From assembly GCA_030433335.1 (NCBI GenBank), contig JAUILL010000036.1:1-34054 (forward strand): a DNA stretch of 34,054 bases, given 5' to 3'. How positions within the stretch are numbered: position 1 is the stretch's first letter; each line of letters opens with the position of its first letter. Origin of the DNA: Alphaproteobacteria bacterium. Its GTDB lineage: Bacteria; Pseudomonadota; Alphaproteobacteria; Rhodobacterales; Rhodobacteraceae. Below the pieces are notes generated by a model, which saw nothing but the letters and a program-made list of their open reading frames with translations, had not been told where the DNA came from and made no database searches. The position numbers and the translations under genes were made by a program. Below are positions 1 to 7,522 of this stretch, piece after piece.

Positions 1-111
1 AGTTTCGCTCGCCTCAAGGATTGGCGGCGGGTCGCAACACGCTACGACAGGTGTCCGAAGGTCTTCCTGTCAGCATGCGCATTAGCGGCAGTCGTCATGT
101 TCTGGTTATGA
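1..111 (+). pseudogene. IS5-family-like transposase, C-terminal fragment
   Basis: The first 36 in-frame codons read as the end of a transposase and stop at TGA 109-111. The peptide has the pattern RLKDWRRVATRYDRC followed by a short hydrophobic tail ending in MFWL, which I recognise as the characteristic C-terminus of IS5-family (IS427 group) transposases. It is partial because the window starts inside the gene, not necessarily because the gene is broken. The transposase reads toward the csg operon. Confidence 0.8.
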
Positions 112-121
112 ATCCTGACCC
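1..121 (+). mobile_element. IS5-family-like insertion sequence, right-hand 3' end (partial)
   Basis: This is the inner 121 bp of an insertion sequence cut by the window edge. The same 121 bp occurs, reverse-complemented and with no mismatch, at 33930-34050. The terminus (reading outward-in, GGGTCAGGATTCATAACC) is followed by a TA dinucleotide at 122-123, consistent with the TA-type target preference of IS427-like members of the IS5 family. Family assignment rests on the encoded C-terminal peptide and is inferred. Confidence 0.85.
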
Positions 122-212
122 TAGAGACTGTAATTAATTTACGGGTGCAACTTGTTAAAATATCTGTAATTATTGTTTGCAAAATAATCGCTCCGAAAAA
201 GGAAGCAGGCAC

Positions 213-668
213 ATGGCAGGTCGAATCACTCTTGTGCTGGTCGCAGCGCTGTCGCTTGCGGCGGGGCAGGCCGCATCGCAGGACTTAGTTTATCAGCCCG
301 TGAACCCGAGTTTTGGGGGCAGCCCCTTAAACTCCGGGCATCTCCTTTCTATCGCGAGCGCGCAGCGCAACGCGACCGCATGGGATTACGAAGAGCCGCA
401 GTCCTCCAGCTCTTTCAGCAGCGCGTCCACGGGGCTCTCGCAGGCAGAGCTCTTTGCCCGACAGCTGCAGAGCCGTCTTTTGTCGTCGCTGTCGAGCGAA
501 GTGGTCGAGGCCATTTTCGGGGATGATCCACAGGAAAGCGGCAAAGTCGTGTTTGGTACCACCGAGATCACCTTTGACCGCGGCATCGACTCGATTGACC
601 TGACGCTCACCGATACGGTCGACGGAACGGTGACCGAGATTTCGGTGCCACAGTTGGTCGTAAACTGA
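213..668 (+). CDS. csgF: CsgF-like curli assembly/nucleation protein
   Basis: A 151-aa secreted protein of the CsgF family. In E. coli, CsgF caps the CsgG pore and couples curlin export to nucleation at the cell surface. The mature N-terminus carries the family hallmark: after a signal peptide (about residues 1-23) it reads LVYQPVNPSFGGSPLNSG, matching the Phe/Tyr-x-Pro-Val-Asn-Pro-x-Phe-Gly-Gly-x-Pro region that inserts into CsgG. The ATG at 213 is preferred over an in-frame TTG at 177. It has AGGAAG about 7 nt upstream, and the signal peptide starts there. The stop overlaps the csgG start by 1 nt, indicating translational coupling. The nearest upstream feature is an IS end about 90 bp away, so the native promoter may have been displaced or lost. 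Confidence 0.93.
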   Translation: MAGRITLVLVAALSLAAGQAASQDLVYQPVNPSFGGSPLNSGHLLSIASAQRNATAWDYEEPQSSSSFSSASTGLSQAELFARQLQSRLLSSLSSEVVEAIFGDDPQESGKVVFGTTEITFDRGIDSIDLTLTDTVDGTVTEISVPQLVVN

Positions 669-1708
669 TGGCTTGGTGGGCGAGAACCGCTGCGGCCGGT
701 GTTGCCGCGCTTGGCCTATCTGCATGCGATGCGAACCTTCCGGGCTTCTACCGTGATCTGGACAACGCAAAATTTGCGGCAGAGCAACCACAGACAACGG
801 ATCAATCGCAGGCGCTTTTGAATGTCCCGGCGCCAGCGCAAAAGCTGACCGTGTCGGTCTTTGAGATGCCGGATCTAAGTGGTCAGTACAAAGAGACAAC
901 AACCGGTCAGAACCTGTCACGCGCGGTCACGCAGGGCGCGGCGGACATTCTGATCAAATCTCTGGTCGAAGCCGGAGGACGTCGCTGGTTCAGTGTTCTG
1001 GATCGTGCGGCCTTGGACAGCCTTCTCAAAGAACGCCAGATCGTCACCGAAATGCGCCGCATCTACCGTGGCGAGACAGAGGTCGACCCAACTGCGCTGA
1101 GACCGATGGATCATGCGGGCATCATGATCCAAGGCGCCATTGTGGGGTATGACTCGAATATCGTCTCGGGCGGCATCGGCGCGCAGTATCTGGGGATCGG
1201 TGCAAACCGACGGTACAAGCTTGACGTGGTGACGGTCAGCTTGCGTGCGGTCTCCACGGGCTCTGGCGAGGTTCTTGCCGCTGTAATGGTCCGCAAGCCC
1301 ATCGCGTCGATTTCGACGCAGGGGAACGTGTTCCGCTATGTGGCTTTGGATGAAATCCTGGAAAGCGAGCTGGGTGTCGCAATGAACGAACCCAAGCAAG
1401 TCGCGATAGAAGCTGCCGTTCAGAAGGCCGTACTGACCCTGATTGCAGAGGGCGTGGATGTGGGGCTTTGGGCTTTTGCCGATCCGGCTGGAGGCAAAGC
1501 TTTCTTGGACGCATACCGCCGCGAGAAATACGGGCAGGGGGCTGCGCCGGTCGAGCCGGTCTCGGCGCGCACGAAGCGCGGTTTGTTCATCCCGCGGACC
1601 GTCCCTGCGAAACCTGAACCCGAAGTGGTATCCGCTCCGATCATCACACCTCAAAACGAAGGGGTCGCCCCTCCTGTTGATCCGTCTTCGGACGAAGTTC
1701 TGGGGTAG
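668..1708 (+). CDS. csgG: CsgG-like curli secretion pore lipoprotein
   Basis: A 346-aa outer-membrane lipoprotein of the CsgG family, which forms a nonameric diffusion channel for unfolded curlin. A lipobox (LSAC) puts the acylated Cys at residue 20. The family core is clear: the KLTVSVFEMPDLSGQY strand, the RWFSVLDRAALDSLLKERQIV helix, the GIMIQGAIVGYDSN and GGIGAQYLGIGANRRYKLD hairpins, and a C-terminal LWAF segment. It is longer than E. coli CsgG (277 aa) because of a Pro-rich tail of about 70 residues. By eye, the constriction loop reads TTTGQNLSRAV. It keeps the Asn (N82) but has Leu in place of the usual Phe and lacks the Tyr of E. coli. It starts on the last base of the csgF stop. Confidence 0.94.
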   Translation: MAWWARTAAAGVAALGLSACDANLPGFYRDLDNAKFAAEQPQTTDQSQALLNVPAPAQKLTVSVFEMPDLSGQYKETTTGQNLSRAVTQGAADILIKSLVEAGGRRWFSVLDRAALDSLLKERQIVTEMRRIYRGETEVDPTALRPMDHAGIMIQGAIVGYDSNIVSGGIGAQYLGIGANRRYKLDVVTVSLRAVSTGSGEVLAAVMVRKPIASISTQGNVFRYVALDEILESELGVAMNEPKQVAIEAAVQKAVLTLIAEGVDVGLWAFADPAGGKAFLDAYRREKYGQGAAPVEPVSARTKRGLFIPRTVPAKPEPEVVSAPIITPQNEGVAPPVDPSSDEVLG

Positions 1709-1721
1709 GCTATCAAACGGT

Positions 1722-1746
1722 GCCTCCCTTCAGGTTTGAAGGAGGC
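1722..1746 (+). other. Intergenic hairpin between csgG and the first curlin gene
   Basis: The left arm (1722-1732) pairs with the right arm (1737-1746) around a GGTT loop with one bulged C. There is no T-tract on the plus strand, so it is not a convincing intrinsic terminator. It could be an mRNA processing or stability element that sets a different dose of curlin versus pore proteins, which is inference. Confidence 0.45.
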
Positions 1747-1840
1747 GAAAGACATATGCAATTCACGGAAAGGAGGCCTGTTACCCCACGTCACATCATG
1801 GCACTTCAAGGAGATCAAAGATCATTTCCTTGTCTGAGCC

Positions 1841-2182
1841 ATGAGTCACTTCCTGAAACATATCTGTCTGAGCGCTCTTGTCTGTGGGGTTCCCTTGGGG
1901 GCAGCCCATGCAGGGACAAACACAATCCAGATCATTCAGGTGCAGACCGAGCCATCGCTTGATGACCCTTCGCTCTTTGATCGTCCGCTTGTTGCCGATC
2001 TGTCGGTGACCGGCACGCACAATGACATCCAACTGCACCAAATTGGTTCTGGGCACGAGGCGCATCTGACTGTTGCTGGTTCGGATTGCCATGTTCTGAT
2101 CGAGCAGACTGCGGTCGGCGAATTCGCCAGCATCCACCAAGCCGGAATCGGCAATTCACTGGTGTTGTTTCAGGGGCATTGA
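1841..2182 (+). CDS. Small curlin-like secreted protein (CsgA/CsgB-type)
   Basis: A 113-aa protein with a signal peptide ending near AHA (about residue 23). Its C-terminal half contains imperfect curlin-type strand repeats: LHQIGSG, VLIEQTAVGEFASIHQAGIGNS and LVLFQ. These have the Gln-x-Gly-x-x-Asn spacing typical of CsgA/CsgB. The first half is Asp/Pro-rich and not obviously repetitive, so it may be a minor or nucleator subunit rather than the bulk fibre. It contains one Cys in the mature part, unusual for curlins. The ATG at 1841 lacks a good Shine-Dalgarno; the nearest AAGGAG (1808-1813) is about 27 nt away. Assigning csgA versus csgB is not justified by sequence alone. Confidence 0.75.
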   Translation: MSHFLKHICLSALVCGVPLGAAHAGTNTIQIIQVQTEPSLDDPSLFDRPLVADLSVTGTHNDIQLHQIGSGHEAHLTVAGSDCHVLIEQTAVGEFASIHQAGIGNSLVLFQGH

Positions 2183-2206
2183 AACCTTTTCACCTCGGAG
2201 ATCGTC

Positions 2207-2962
2207 ATGAGGTGCATGAAACACACGACACTTCTGCTTACCGGTCTTTTGTGCGCGCCCCTGTCTGCTGTTGCAGACGGGAACAAGCTCTATCTGCTTC
2301 AAAATTCTCCGACCCAAGGGATCGCCGAGGGGAACCAGATCGAGGTGGACCAATCCAATTCCCTCTATTCCGAACTGGGAAGCGAGGAGACGCCCTTGGT
2401 CCAAGAGGGCTTTGCAAACGCAGCCCAGATCATGGTGGAAGGAACTGGCTCGCAGGTTGCGCTATCACAGGAAGCGAAAAATGCTGTTGGAAATCAGGGT
2501 GTTATACTTGCCTACAATGGCGCGAACGCTCGGTTGGAGCAGACGGGCACCGAGAACAGCGGAACAATCGGTCTAGGCGGCGTGAATCTTGACGGCAATC
2601 TGATCCAAGAAGGAAGCCAGCTTACTGGAACTCTGGTGGCTGTAGGGGACAATGCAACCGTGTCCCTCACGCAAACTGGTACCGATCTGTACGGGCGCCT
2701 CGAGGTCGAAGCCTACAATAGCTATGTCAGATATAAAATGGAGGGGAATGGCCTGTATAATCCAGGCGCGCCCCTACGCATCTATACATTCAATCGCGAT
2801 ATTTCCGTCACGCAGCGCAATCTTTGGGGCAATGGAAACGGCAACGGGAACGGAAACATCGGGAACGGGAATGGCAACGGAAACAACGGAAATGGCAACG
2901 GCAATAACGGGAATACCGACGGGAATAACGGGAACGGCAACGGGAATGGAAACGGGTCATGA
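2207..2962 (+). CDS. Curlin-like protein with Gly-Asn-rich C-terminal tail
   Basis: A 251-aa secreted protein with a signal peptide (about residues 1-23). Residues about 25-200 contain loosely spaced curlin-like motifs rich in Gln, Asn and Gly, for example LVQEGFANAAQIMVEG, ARLEQTGTENSGTIG and VSLTQTGTDLYG, predicting stacked beta strands of an amyloid subunit. From residue 208 to the end the chain is almost entirely Gly and Asn. The start at 2207 has GGAG 6 nt upstream; an in-frame ATG at 2216 is possible but has worse spacing. Its stop overlaps the next gene by 4 nt (ATGA). Given the operon it is probably a fibre subunit; which of the two curlin-like proteins is major cannot be told. Confidence 0.8.
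   Translation: MRCMKHTTLLLTGLLCAPLSAVADGNKLYLLQNSPTQGIAEGNQIEVDQSNSLYSELGSEETPLVQEGFANAAQIMVEGTGSQVALSQEAKNAVGNQGVILAYNGANARLEQTGTENSGTIGLGGVNLDGNLIQEGSQLTGTLVAVGDNATVSLTQTGTDLYGRLEVEAYNSYVRYKMEGNGLYNPGAPLRIYTFNRDISVTQRNLWGNGNGNGNGNIGNGNGNGNNGNGNGNNGNTDGNNGNGNGNGNGS
2828..2956 (+). repeat. Degenerate GGN-AAY (Gly-Asn) coding repeat
   Basis: About 43 codons encode nearly only Gly and Asn, with single Ile, Thr and Asp interruptions. Glycine is spelled GGA, GGC and GGG and asparagine AAC and AAT in no fixed order, so it is not a pure microsatellite. The codon mixing suggests selection on the peptide rather than recent slippage. Confidence 0.85.
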
Positions 2963-3714
2963 AAGGGTTTCGCACTGCGGCTCTGGCGGCCGCGTTGACT
3001 GTCTTTAGCAGTCTGGCGCAGGGGCAGACACTTAGTGATCTGATCTCGGCCTTTTCTGGCGAGTGGTATTCGTTTGATCGCGTCCGCTCCCAGAATGGCG
3101 GTGTTTGCAAGATCGATCTGACAGCAGAGAAGCTTGGGAACGTCTTTGTCGCGCGGTCTGAAAGTTGCGGCGCTGCGATGGACTTGCTTGGTGCTTGGGG
3201 AATTGCCGACGGCCAGATCGTGCTCTTGACCGAAGACCAGCGGACCCTCGGGGTCCTCGGCGGCAATCAGACCCGCATGACCGGCGACGATCTGGCTTCG
3301 GGTCGGAGCCTGATCCTGGAGCGTCGGCAGCCCAGTGGGTTTGTCATTACCCTCCAGCAAGCGATCCGCAACCAGAGTTGCCTCTATGTCGGCTATACCG
3401 CCGATTGCTCGGATAAGGCTGATGTGGCCGAACTTCTGGCGGCGAAAGCAGATGCCTCTGTGCCATTGGAAACGGCGGCGCGGCTGAACCTGCGCAATCA
3501 GCCGCGGCGCGATGCTGCGGTTGCGCTGGTGCTCGATCGTCTTACGCAAGTCTCGGCGCTAGAGTGCCTGACTGCGAGTGATGGAATCTGGTGCAAGGTC
3601 GATGTGGACGGCACCGTAGGATGGCTGGCCCGAAACGGGCTGCGCCAACAAAAATGGGCCGTCACGACATTCGAATTGGCGTCCAAAGGGCCGGTCTTAA
3701 AAGTCCAGCCCTAG
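2959..3714 (+). CDS. Secreted AprI/Inh-like inhibitor domain plus SH3b protein
   Basis: A 251-aa exported protein with a signal peptide of about 22 residues. Residues about 25-115 resemble the AprI/Inh metalloprotease-inhibitor fold: a GEWYSF opening, a Cys50-Cys70 pair predicted to form the family disulfide, AWGIADGQIVLL, and a LILERR ending. Residues about 165-230 resemble a bacterial SH3 domain (ARLNLRNQP, GIWCKVDVDGTVGWL). The start overlaps the curlin stop by 4 nt, so it is cotranslated with the curlin genes. The last 18 nt overlap the 3' end of convergent nadC. A role in periplasmic curlin protection or wall anchoring is inference; the domain calls are from pattern only. Confidence 0.7.
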   Translation: MKGFRTAALAAALTVFSSLAQGQTLSDLISAFSGEWYSFDRVRSQNGGVCKIDLTAEKLGNVFVARSESCGAAMDLLGAWGIADGQIVLLTEDQRTLGVLGGNQTRMTGDDLASGRSLILERRQPSGFVITLQQAIRNQSCLYVGYTADCSDKADVAELLAAKADASVPLETAARLNLRNQPRRDAAVALVLDRLTQVSALECLTASDGIWCKVDVDGTVGWLARNGLRQQKWAVTTFELASKGPVLKVQP

Positions 3715-4542
3715 ATCCAGTGTCTTGGCAGAGTGGGTCAGGGCGCCCGAGCTGATATAGTTCACGCCGGTCGCTGCCACCTCTGCGACGCGGGGCAAGG
3801 TCATGTTGCCAGAGGCTTCCAGCACCAGTTTGCCCGCGTTCATGGCTACGGCTTTCTCCAAGGTCGGGGTGTCCATGTTGTCCAGCAGCACCACATCCGC
3901 GCCACCGATCTCGAGCACTTGCTCCAGCTGTTCCAGCGTATCGACCTCAATCTCGACCCGCATCATGTGGCTAGCCTGAGCCTTCACGGCCTCAAGGACG
4001 GGCGCAATGCCGCCCGCCGCCGCGATGTGGTTGTCCTTGATCAGGATCGCGTCGGACAGGCTGAAGCGATGGTTGAACCCGCCTCCGTGCAGAACCGCTT
4101 GCTTTTCCACCAAGCGCAGACCGGGTGTGGTCTTGCGGGTGCAGGTGATGCGGCAGTCGGTGCCTTTGGTCTCGGCCACATAGCGCGCGGTCATGGTCGC
4201 GATGCCGGTCAGTCGCCCCGCAAAGTTCAAAGCGACCCGCTCGCCCGACAGAATTGACGCCGCGCTGCCTTCGATGGTCATCAGCACATCACCCTTGGCG
4301 CAGGGCTGGCCATCGGCAATCAGAGTCTCGATTTTCAGCGTAGGGTCCACCAGATGAAACGCGATCCGTGCGATCTGCATGCCAGAGACGACACCCGCCT
4401 CGCGCGCGTTTAGCCGCGCTGTATAGGTCACATCTGCTGGGATCACCGTGCGCGTGGTAATGTCGCCATAGGTGCCAAGGTCCTCGGCCAGCGCGTTGCG
4501 GATCACAGGTTCCAGAACCAGATCGGGCAGGGGGGAATTCAT
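3697..4542 (-). CDS. nadC: Nicotinate-nucleotide pyrophosphorylase (carboxylating)
   Basis: A 281-aa cytosolic quinolinate phosphoribosyltransferase that converts quinolinate and PRPP to nicotinate mononucleotide, the third step of de novo NAD synthesis. Family motifs are intact: EDLGTYGDITT near the N-terminus, the NFAGRLTGIAT core, TRKTTPGLR with the substrate-binding Arg/Lys, HGGGFNHR, and the ILIKDNH loop. Full length for the family. It follows nadB with a 3-nt gap, so it is the last gene of the nadABC operon. Its final codons overlap the convergent SH3b gene by 18 nt, leaving no room for a terminator between them. Confidence 0.97.
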   Translation of the reverse strand: MNSPLPDLVLEPVIRNALAEDLGTYGDITTRTVIPADVTYTARLNAREAGVVSGMQIARIAFHLVDPTLKIETLIADGQPCAKGDVLMTIEGSAASILSGERVALNFAGRLTGIATMTARYVAETKGTDCRITCTRKTTPGLRLVEKQAVLHGGGFNHRFSLSDAILIKDNHIAAAGGIAPVLEAVKAQASHMMRVEIEVDTLEQLEQVLEIGGADVVLLDNMDTPTLEKAVAMNAGKLVLEASGNMTLPRVAEVAATGVNYISSGALTHSAKTLDLGLDF

Positions 4543-4545
4543 CGC

Positions 4546-6105
4546 TTACTCCTTGGCGTAGCGGGCGCGGATATCCATGGCTTCGGCCAGTGTCATGATG
4601 GACCTCTCGCCGGTCGGGTTGGTCTGCGGGAAGTCAGAGCGGAAATGCGCTCCCCGACTTTCTTCGCGTATCAAAGCGGCGGCGGCAATCAGCGTTGCGG
4701 TCGCAGTCATGTTTTTCAGGGCGTCGCAATTCGGCTGGCTGAATTCGATCAGGTAGATGCGGGCCAGCGCGTCCTTCAGGTCAGCGCCATTGCGGACGAC
4801 TCCGACCTTGTCGGTCATGATCTGGCGCAGGTCCGCCACAAGATCTTCGCGTGGGGCGGCGATGGTGCCTTGGGTTTCCACATGGACGTCGGGCGCCGGC
4901 GCCGCGTCGCCTAGGCCTGCCATGATCGATTTGGCCGCTCGGCGGGCGTAAACCAAAGCCTCAAGCAGGCCATTCGACGCCAGACGGTTCGCGCCGTGCA
5001 ATCCGGTCGACGCACATTCGCCGCAGCACCAGAGCCCGTTCAACGAGGCGCGCCCTTCGTCATCCACCTTGATCCCGCCCATGTGGTAGTGGGCGGCGGC
5101 GGCAACGGGGATCGGCTGGGTGACAGGATCAATGCCGGACCGCAAGCAGGCTTCGGCCACGGCGGGGTACTGGGTCATGATCTCGGGGCCGATGGCTTCG
5201 CGGGTGTCCAGCGCCGGTTCATAGCCCGCCTGAGTCTGAGCATAGATGCCACGGGCGACGATGTCGCGGGGGGCCAGTTCGGCGTCAGGATGCAGGCGCT
5301 CCATAAAGCGCTTGCCCTGCTTGTTAATCAGGATCGCCCCTTCGCCGCGCAGGGCTTCGGTTGCCAAGGGGGCAGGGTCTTCGCCGCACGCAATGGCGGT
5401 GGGGTGGAATTGGACAAACTCGGCATCAGCAATCTCGGCGCCCGCGCGGGCGGCCATGCCGATTACCTGACCGCGAATGCGGGGAGGGTTGGTCGTCAGT
5501 TTGTACAGGCCACCTGAGCCACCACCGGCCAACAAATGCGCCGCGCCCTGTACCAGCACGGGCGCTGCACGCTCGTCGCCGGATTGGGAAACCCAGACGC
5601 CAGTCACGCGGCCATCGACCACATCGAGACCTGTTGCCAGATGTCCTTCGAGCACCTGCACCGACGGGGTGTCCCGCACGGTTGCGATCAAGGCCTTCAT
5701 GATCTCGGCACCCGCCTGATCGCCGCGCACGCGAACAACACGGGCAAAGCTATGGGCGGCTTCGCGGCTCATCACGTAGCCACCGTCGTCCGTCCGGTCG
5801 AAGGGCGTGCCGAGGGTCGTCAGGTTCAGGATGTGCTCGCGGGCTTCGTCGCAGACTGCGGTTGCTACGTGAGCGTCCACCGTACCCGCACCTGCCAGAA
5901 CCGTGTCACGGGCGTGATCTTCGGGCGTGTCGCGGGCGTCCATTGCCGCCGCCACGCCGCCTTGGGCCCACGCAGAACTTGCGCCTTCGCCCAAGACCTC
6001 GGGCGAGATCATCAACACGGGGTAGGGGGCAAGGGTCAGCGCCGCATAAAGCGCGCCGAGGCCCGCCCCGACGATCACCACCCGTTCGGTGGTCACACTG
6101 GTCAT
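4546..6105 (-). CDS. nadB: L-aspartate oxidase
   Basis: A 519-aa FAD flavoprotein that oxidises L-aspartate to iminoaspartate for NadA. It shows the N-terminal dinucleotide-binding motif GAGLGA (residues 13-18), the SSAWAQGGVAAA segment, the FVQFHPTA flavoprotein motif, the EALRGEGAIL loop, and the CGECASTGLHGANRLASNGLLEAL signature shared with fumarate reductase/succinate dehydrogenase flavoproteins. The shortened C-terminal helical domain is within the family range. It starts 7 nt after the nadA stop and ends 3 nt before nadC, consistent with one transcript. Confidence 0.97.
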   Translation of the reverse strand: MTSVTTERVVIVGAGLGALYAALTLAPYPVLMISPEVLGEGASSAWAQGGVAAAMDARDTPEDHARDTVLAGAGTVDAHVATAVCDEAREHILNLTTLGTPFDRTDDGGYVMSREAAHSFARVVRVRGDQAGAEIMKALIATVRDTPSVQVLEGHLATGLDVVDGRVTGVWVSQSGDERAAPVLVQGAAHLLAGGGSGGLYKLTTNPPRIRGQVIGMAARAGAEIADAEFVQFHPTAIACGEDPAPLATEALRGEGAILINKQGKRFMERLHPDAELAPRDIVARGIYAQTQAGYEPALDTREAIGPEIMTQYPAVAEACLRSGIDPVTQPIPVAAAAHYHMGGIKVDDEGRASLNGLWCCGECASTGLHGANRLASNGLLEALVYARRAAKSIMAGLGDAAPAPDVHVETQGTIAAPREDLVADLRQIMTDKVGVVRNGADLKDALARIYLIEFSQPNCDALKNMTATATLIAAAALIREESRGAHFRSDFPQTNPTGERSIMTLAEAMDIRARYAKE

Positions 6106-6112
6106 GATAGGA

Positions 6113-7165
6113 TCAGAGCCCCAGTTTCTTGGACATATCGATCATGCGCTGCACGGCCAGACGCGCGCCCTCGGCCACCGCGGGATCGACCTCGATCTGG
6201 GTGGTCATGGTGTGCAGGCTCCAGAGGACTTTCTCGAGAGTGATCATCTTCATGTACGGACACATGTTGCAGGGGCCGACGAAATCGACCTCGGGCAAGG
6301 CATCCGCAATGTTCGAGGCCATCGAGCATTCGGTCACCAGCATCGCCTTTTCGGGCTTGTGATCGGTGACGTACTTGATGATCCCGCTGGTCGAGCCGCT
6401 GAAGTCCGAAGCCTCGACCACCGAAGGCGGGCATTCGGGGTGGGCGATGACCACAGTACCGGGGTTCCATTCGCGGAACTCGTTGATGTCCTTGGCGGTG
6501 TACTGCTCGTGGACGATGCACGAACCTTCCCACCAGACGATGCGCTTGTTCTTGACCTTCTGGGCCACGTTTTGCGCCAGATACTGGTCGGGGGTCATGA
6601 TGACGGTGTCCGCCTCCAGTGCCTCGACGATCTGGATCGCGTTCGAGCTGGTGCAGCAGATGTCAGACGCGGCCTTCACCTCGGCGGTGGTGTTCACATA
6701 GGTGACCACGGGCGCGCCGGGGAACTGCTTGCGCATCTGTTCGATGCCAGCGGGGGTGATGCTTTCGGCCAGCGAGCAGCCAGCCTCCATGTCAGGCATC
6801 AGAACAGTTTTCTGGGGAGACAGGATTTTCGAGGTCTCGGCCATGAAGTGCACGCCGCCCTGAACGATCACGTCTGCTTCGACCTTCGCGGCCTCAATCG
6901 CCAACTGCAGGCTGTCGCCAACAACGTCCGAGATGCCGTGAAAGATATCCGGCGTCATGTAGTTATGTGCCAGTATGACCGCGTTGCGCTCGCGCTTCAG
7001 GTCATTGATCGCCTTGATAAACGGTGCGGCCTTCAGGAAGTCCGGCGGCGTGACGACACGGTCCATCTTCTTATAGATGTCGGACAGGCTCTCTGCCAGC
7101 TCGGCCGAGGGACGCAGGTCATAGATCTCGGACAACTCCGAGCGGACGGTGTTCATATCGAGCAC
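6113..7165 (-). CDS. nadA: Quinolinate synthase
   Basis: A 350-aa [4Fe-4S] enzyme that condenses iminoaspartate with dihydroxyacetone phosphate to quinolinate. Motifs include AHNYM, DSLQLA, FMAETSKIL, MEAGCSLAE, and conserved cysteines at about 130, 216 and 299/302 that would ligate the cluster. Reading from GTG at 7165 is preferred because AGGAGG lies 8 nt upstream; an in-frame ATG at 7156 is 17 nt from that site. It is the first gene of the nadABC operon and is divergent from the WGR gene. No regulator gene for NAD synthesis is adjacent. Confidence 0.97.
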   Translation of the reverse strand: MLDMNTVRSELSEIYDLRPSAELAESLSDIYKKMDRVVTPPDFLKAAPFIKAINDLKRERNAVILAHNYMTPDIFHGISDVVGDSLQLAIEAAKVEADVIVQGGVHFMAETSKILSPQKTVLMPDMEAGCSLAESITPAGIEQMRKQFPGAPVVTYVNTTAEVKAASDICCTSSNAIQIVEALEADTVIMTPDQYLAQNVAQKVKNKRIVWWEGSCIVHEQYTAKDINEFREWNPGTVVIAHPECPPSVVEASDFSGSTSGIIKYVTDHKPEKAMLVTECSMASNIADALPEVDFVGPCNMCPYMKMITLEKVLWSLHTMTTQIEVDPAVAEGARLAVQRMIDMSKKLGL

Positions 7166-7522
7166 TTCAGGATCCTCCTAGTGCGCGAGACCCGGGGCCA
7201 GTCGTTCTGTCTGGCGGATGCGGGCCGGCGCAATTCCTTTACCGGCAGGCGAGATAAAACGAGGCCTTCTTCTACAGGTGTTTCGTGCAGGGTCAATGTC
7301 GGCTGCGCCTGTTTGCCCCCGCTTTCACACGAAATATGTAGGAATTATGACGCAGAATACTACCCATGATTGTGCTGCGACTTTGGTCGGCCCCGCCCAA
7401 GGGTGATGCAAATCCGCCAAATCCACAGCGGAATTCGCAAAAGTGAACAAAGAATATCTAGGCAAATCAACCGGACGGGGGCATACAGATCGTCACCCGT
7501 TCCATCCATTTGGTACCGTGCC
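7166..7522. promoter_or_regulatory. Divergent intergenic region nadA / WGR gene
   Basis: This gap must hold the nadABC promoter (minus strand) and that of the WGR gene (plus strand). The only feature I can place firmly is the nadA Shine-Dalgarno (AGGAGG on the minus strand, about 7174-7179). The stretch 7430-7470 is relatively AT-rich. No RNA gene, riboswitch or clear operator was recognised. If the WGR gene starts at the upstream ATG (7406) the gap is shorter. Confidence 0.4.

Noticed and set aside
2828..2956. Repetitive block as a possible CRISPR or tandem DNA repeat
   Set aside because: It is in frame within a secreted protein, has no spacers, and codon choice varies at synonymous positions; it is a Gly-Asn coding tail.
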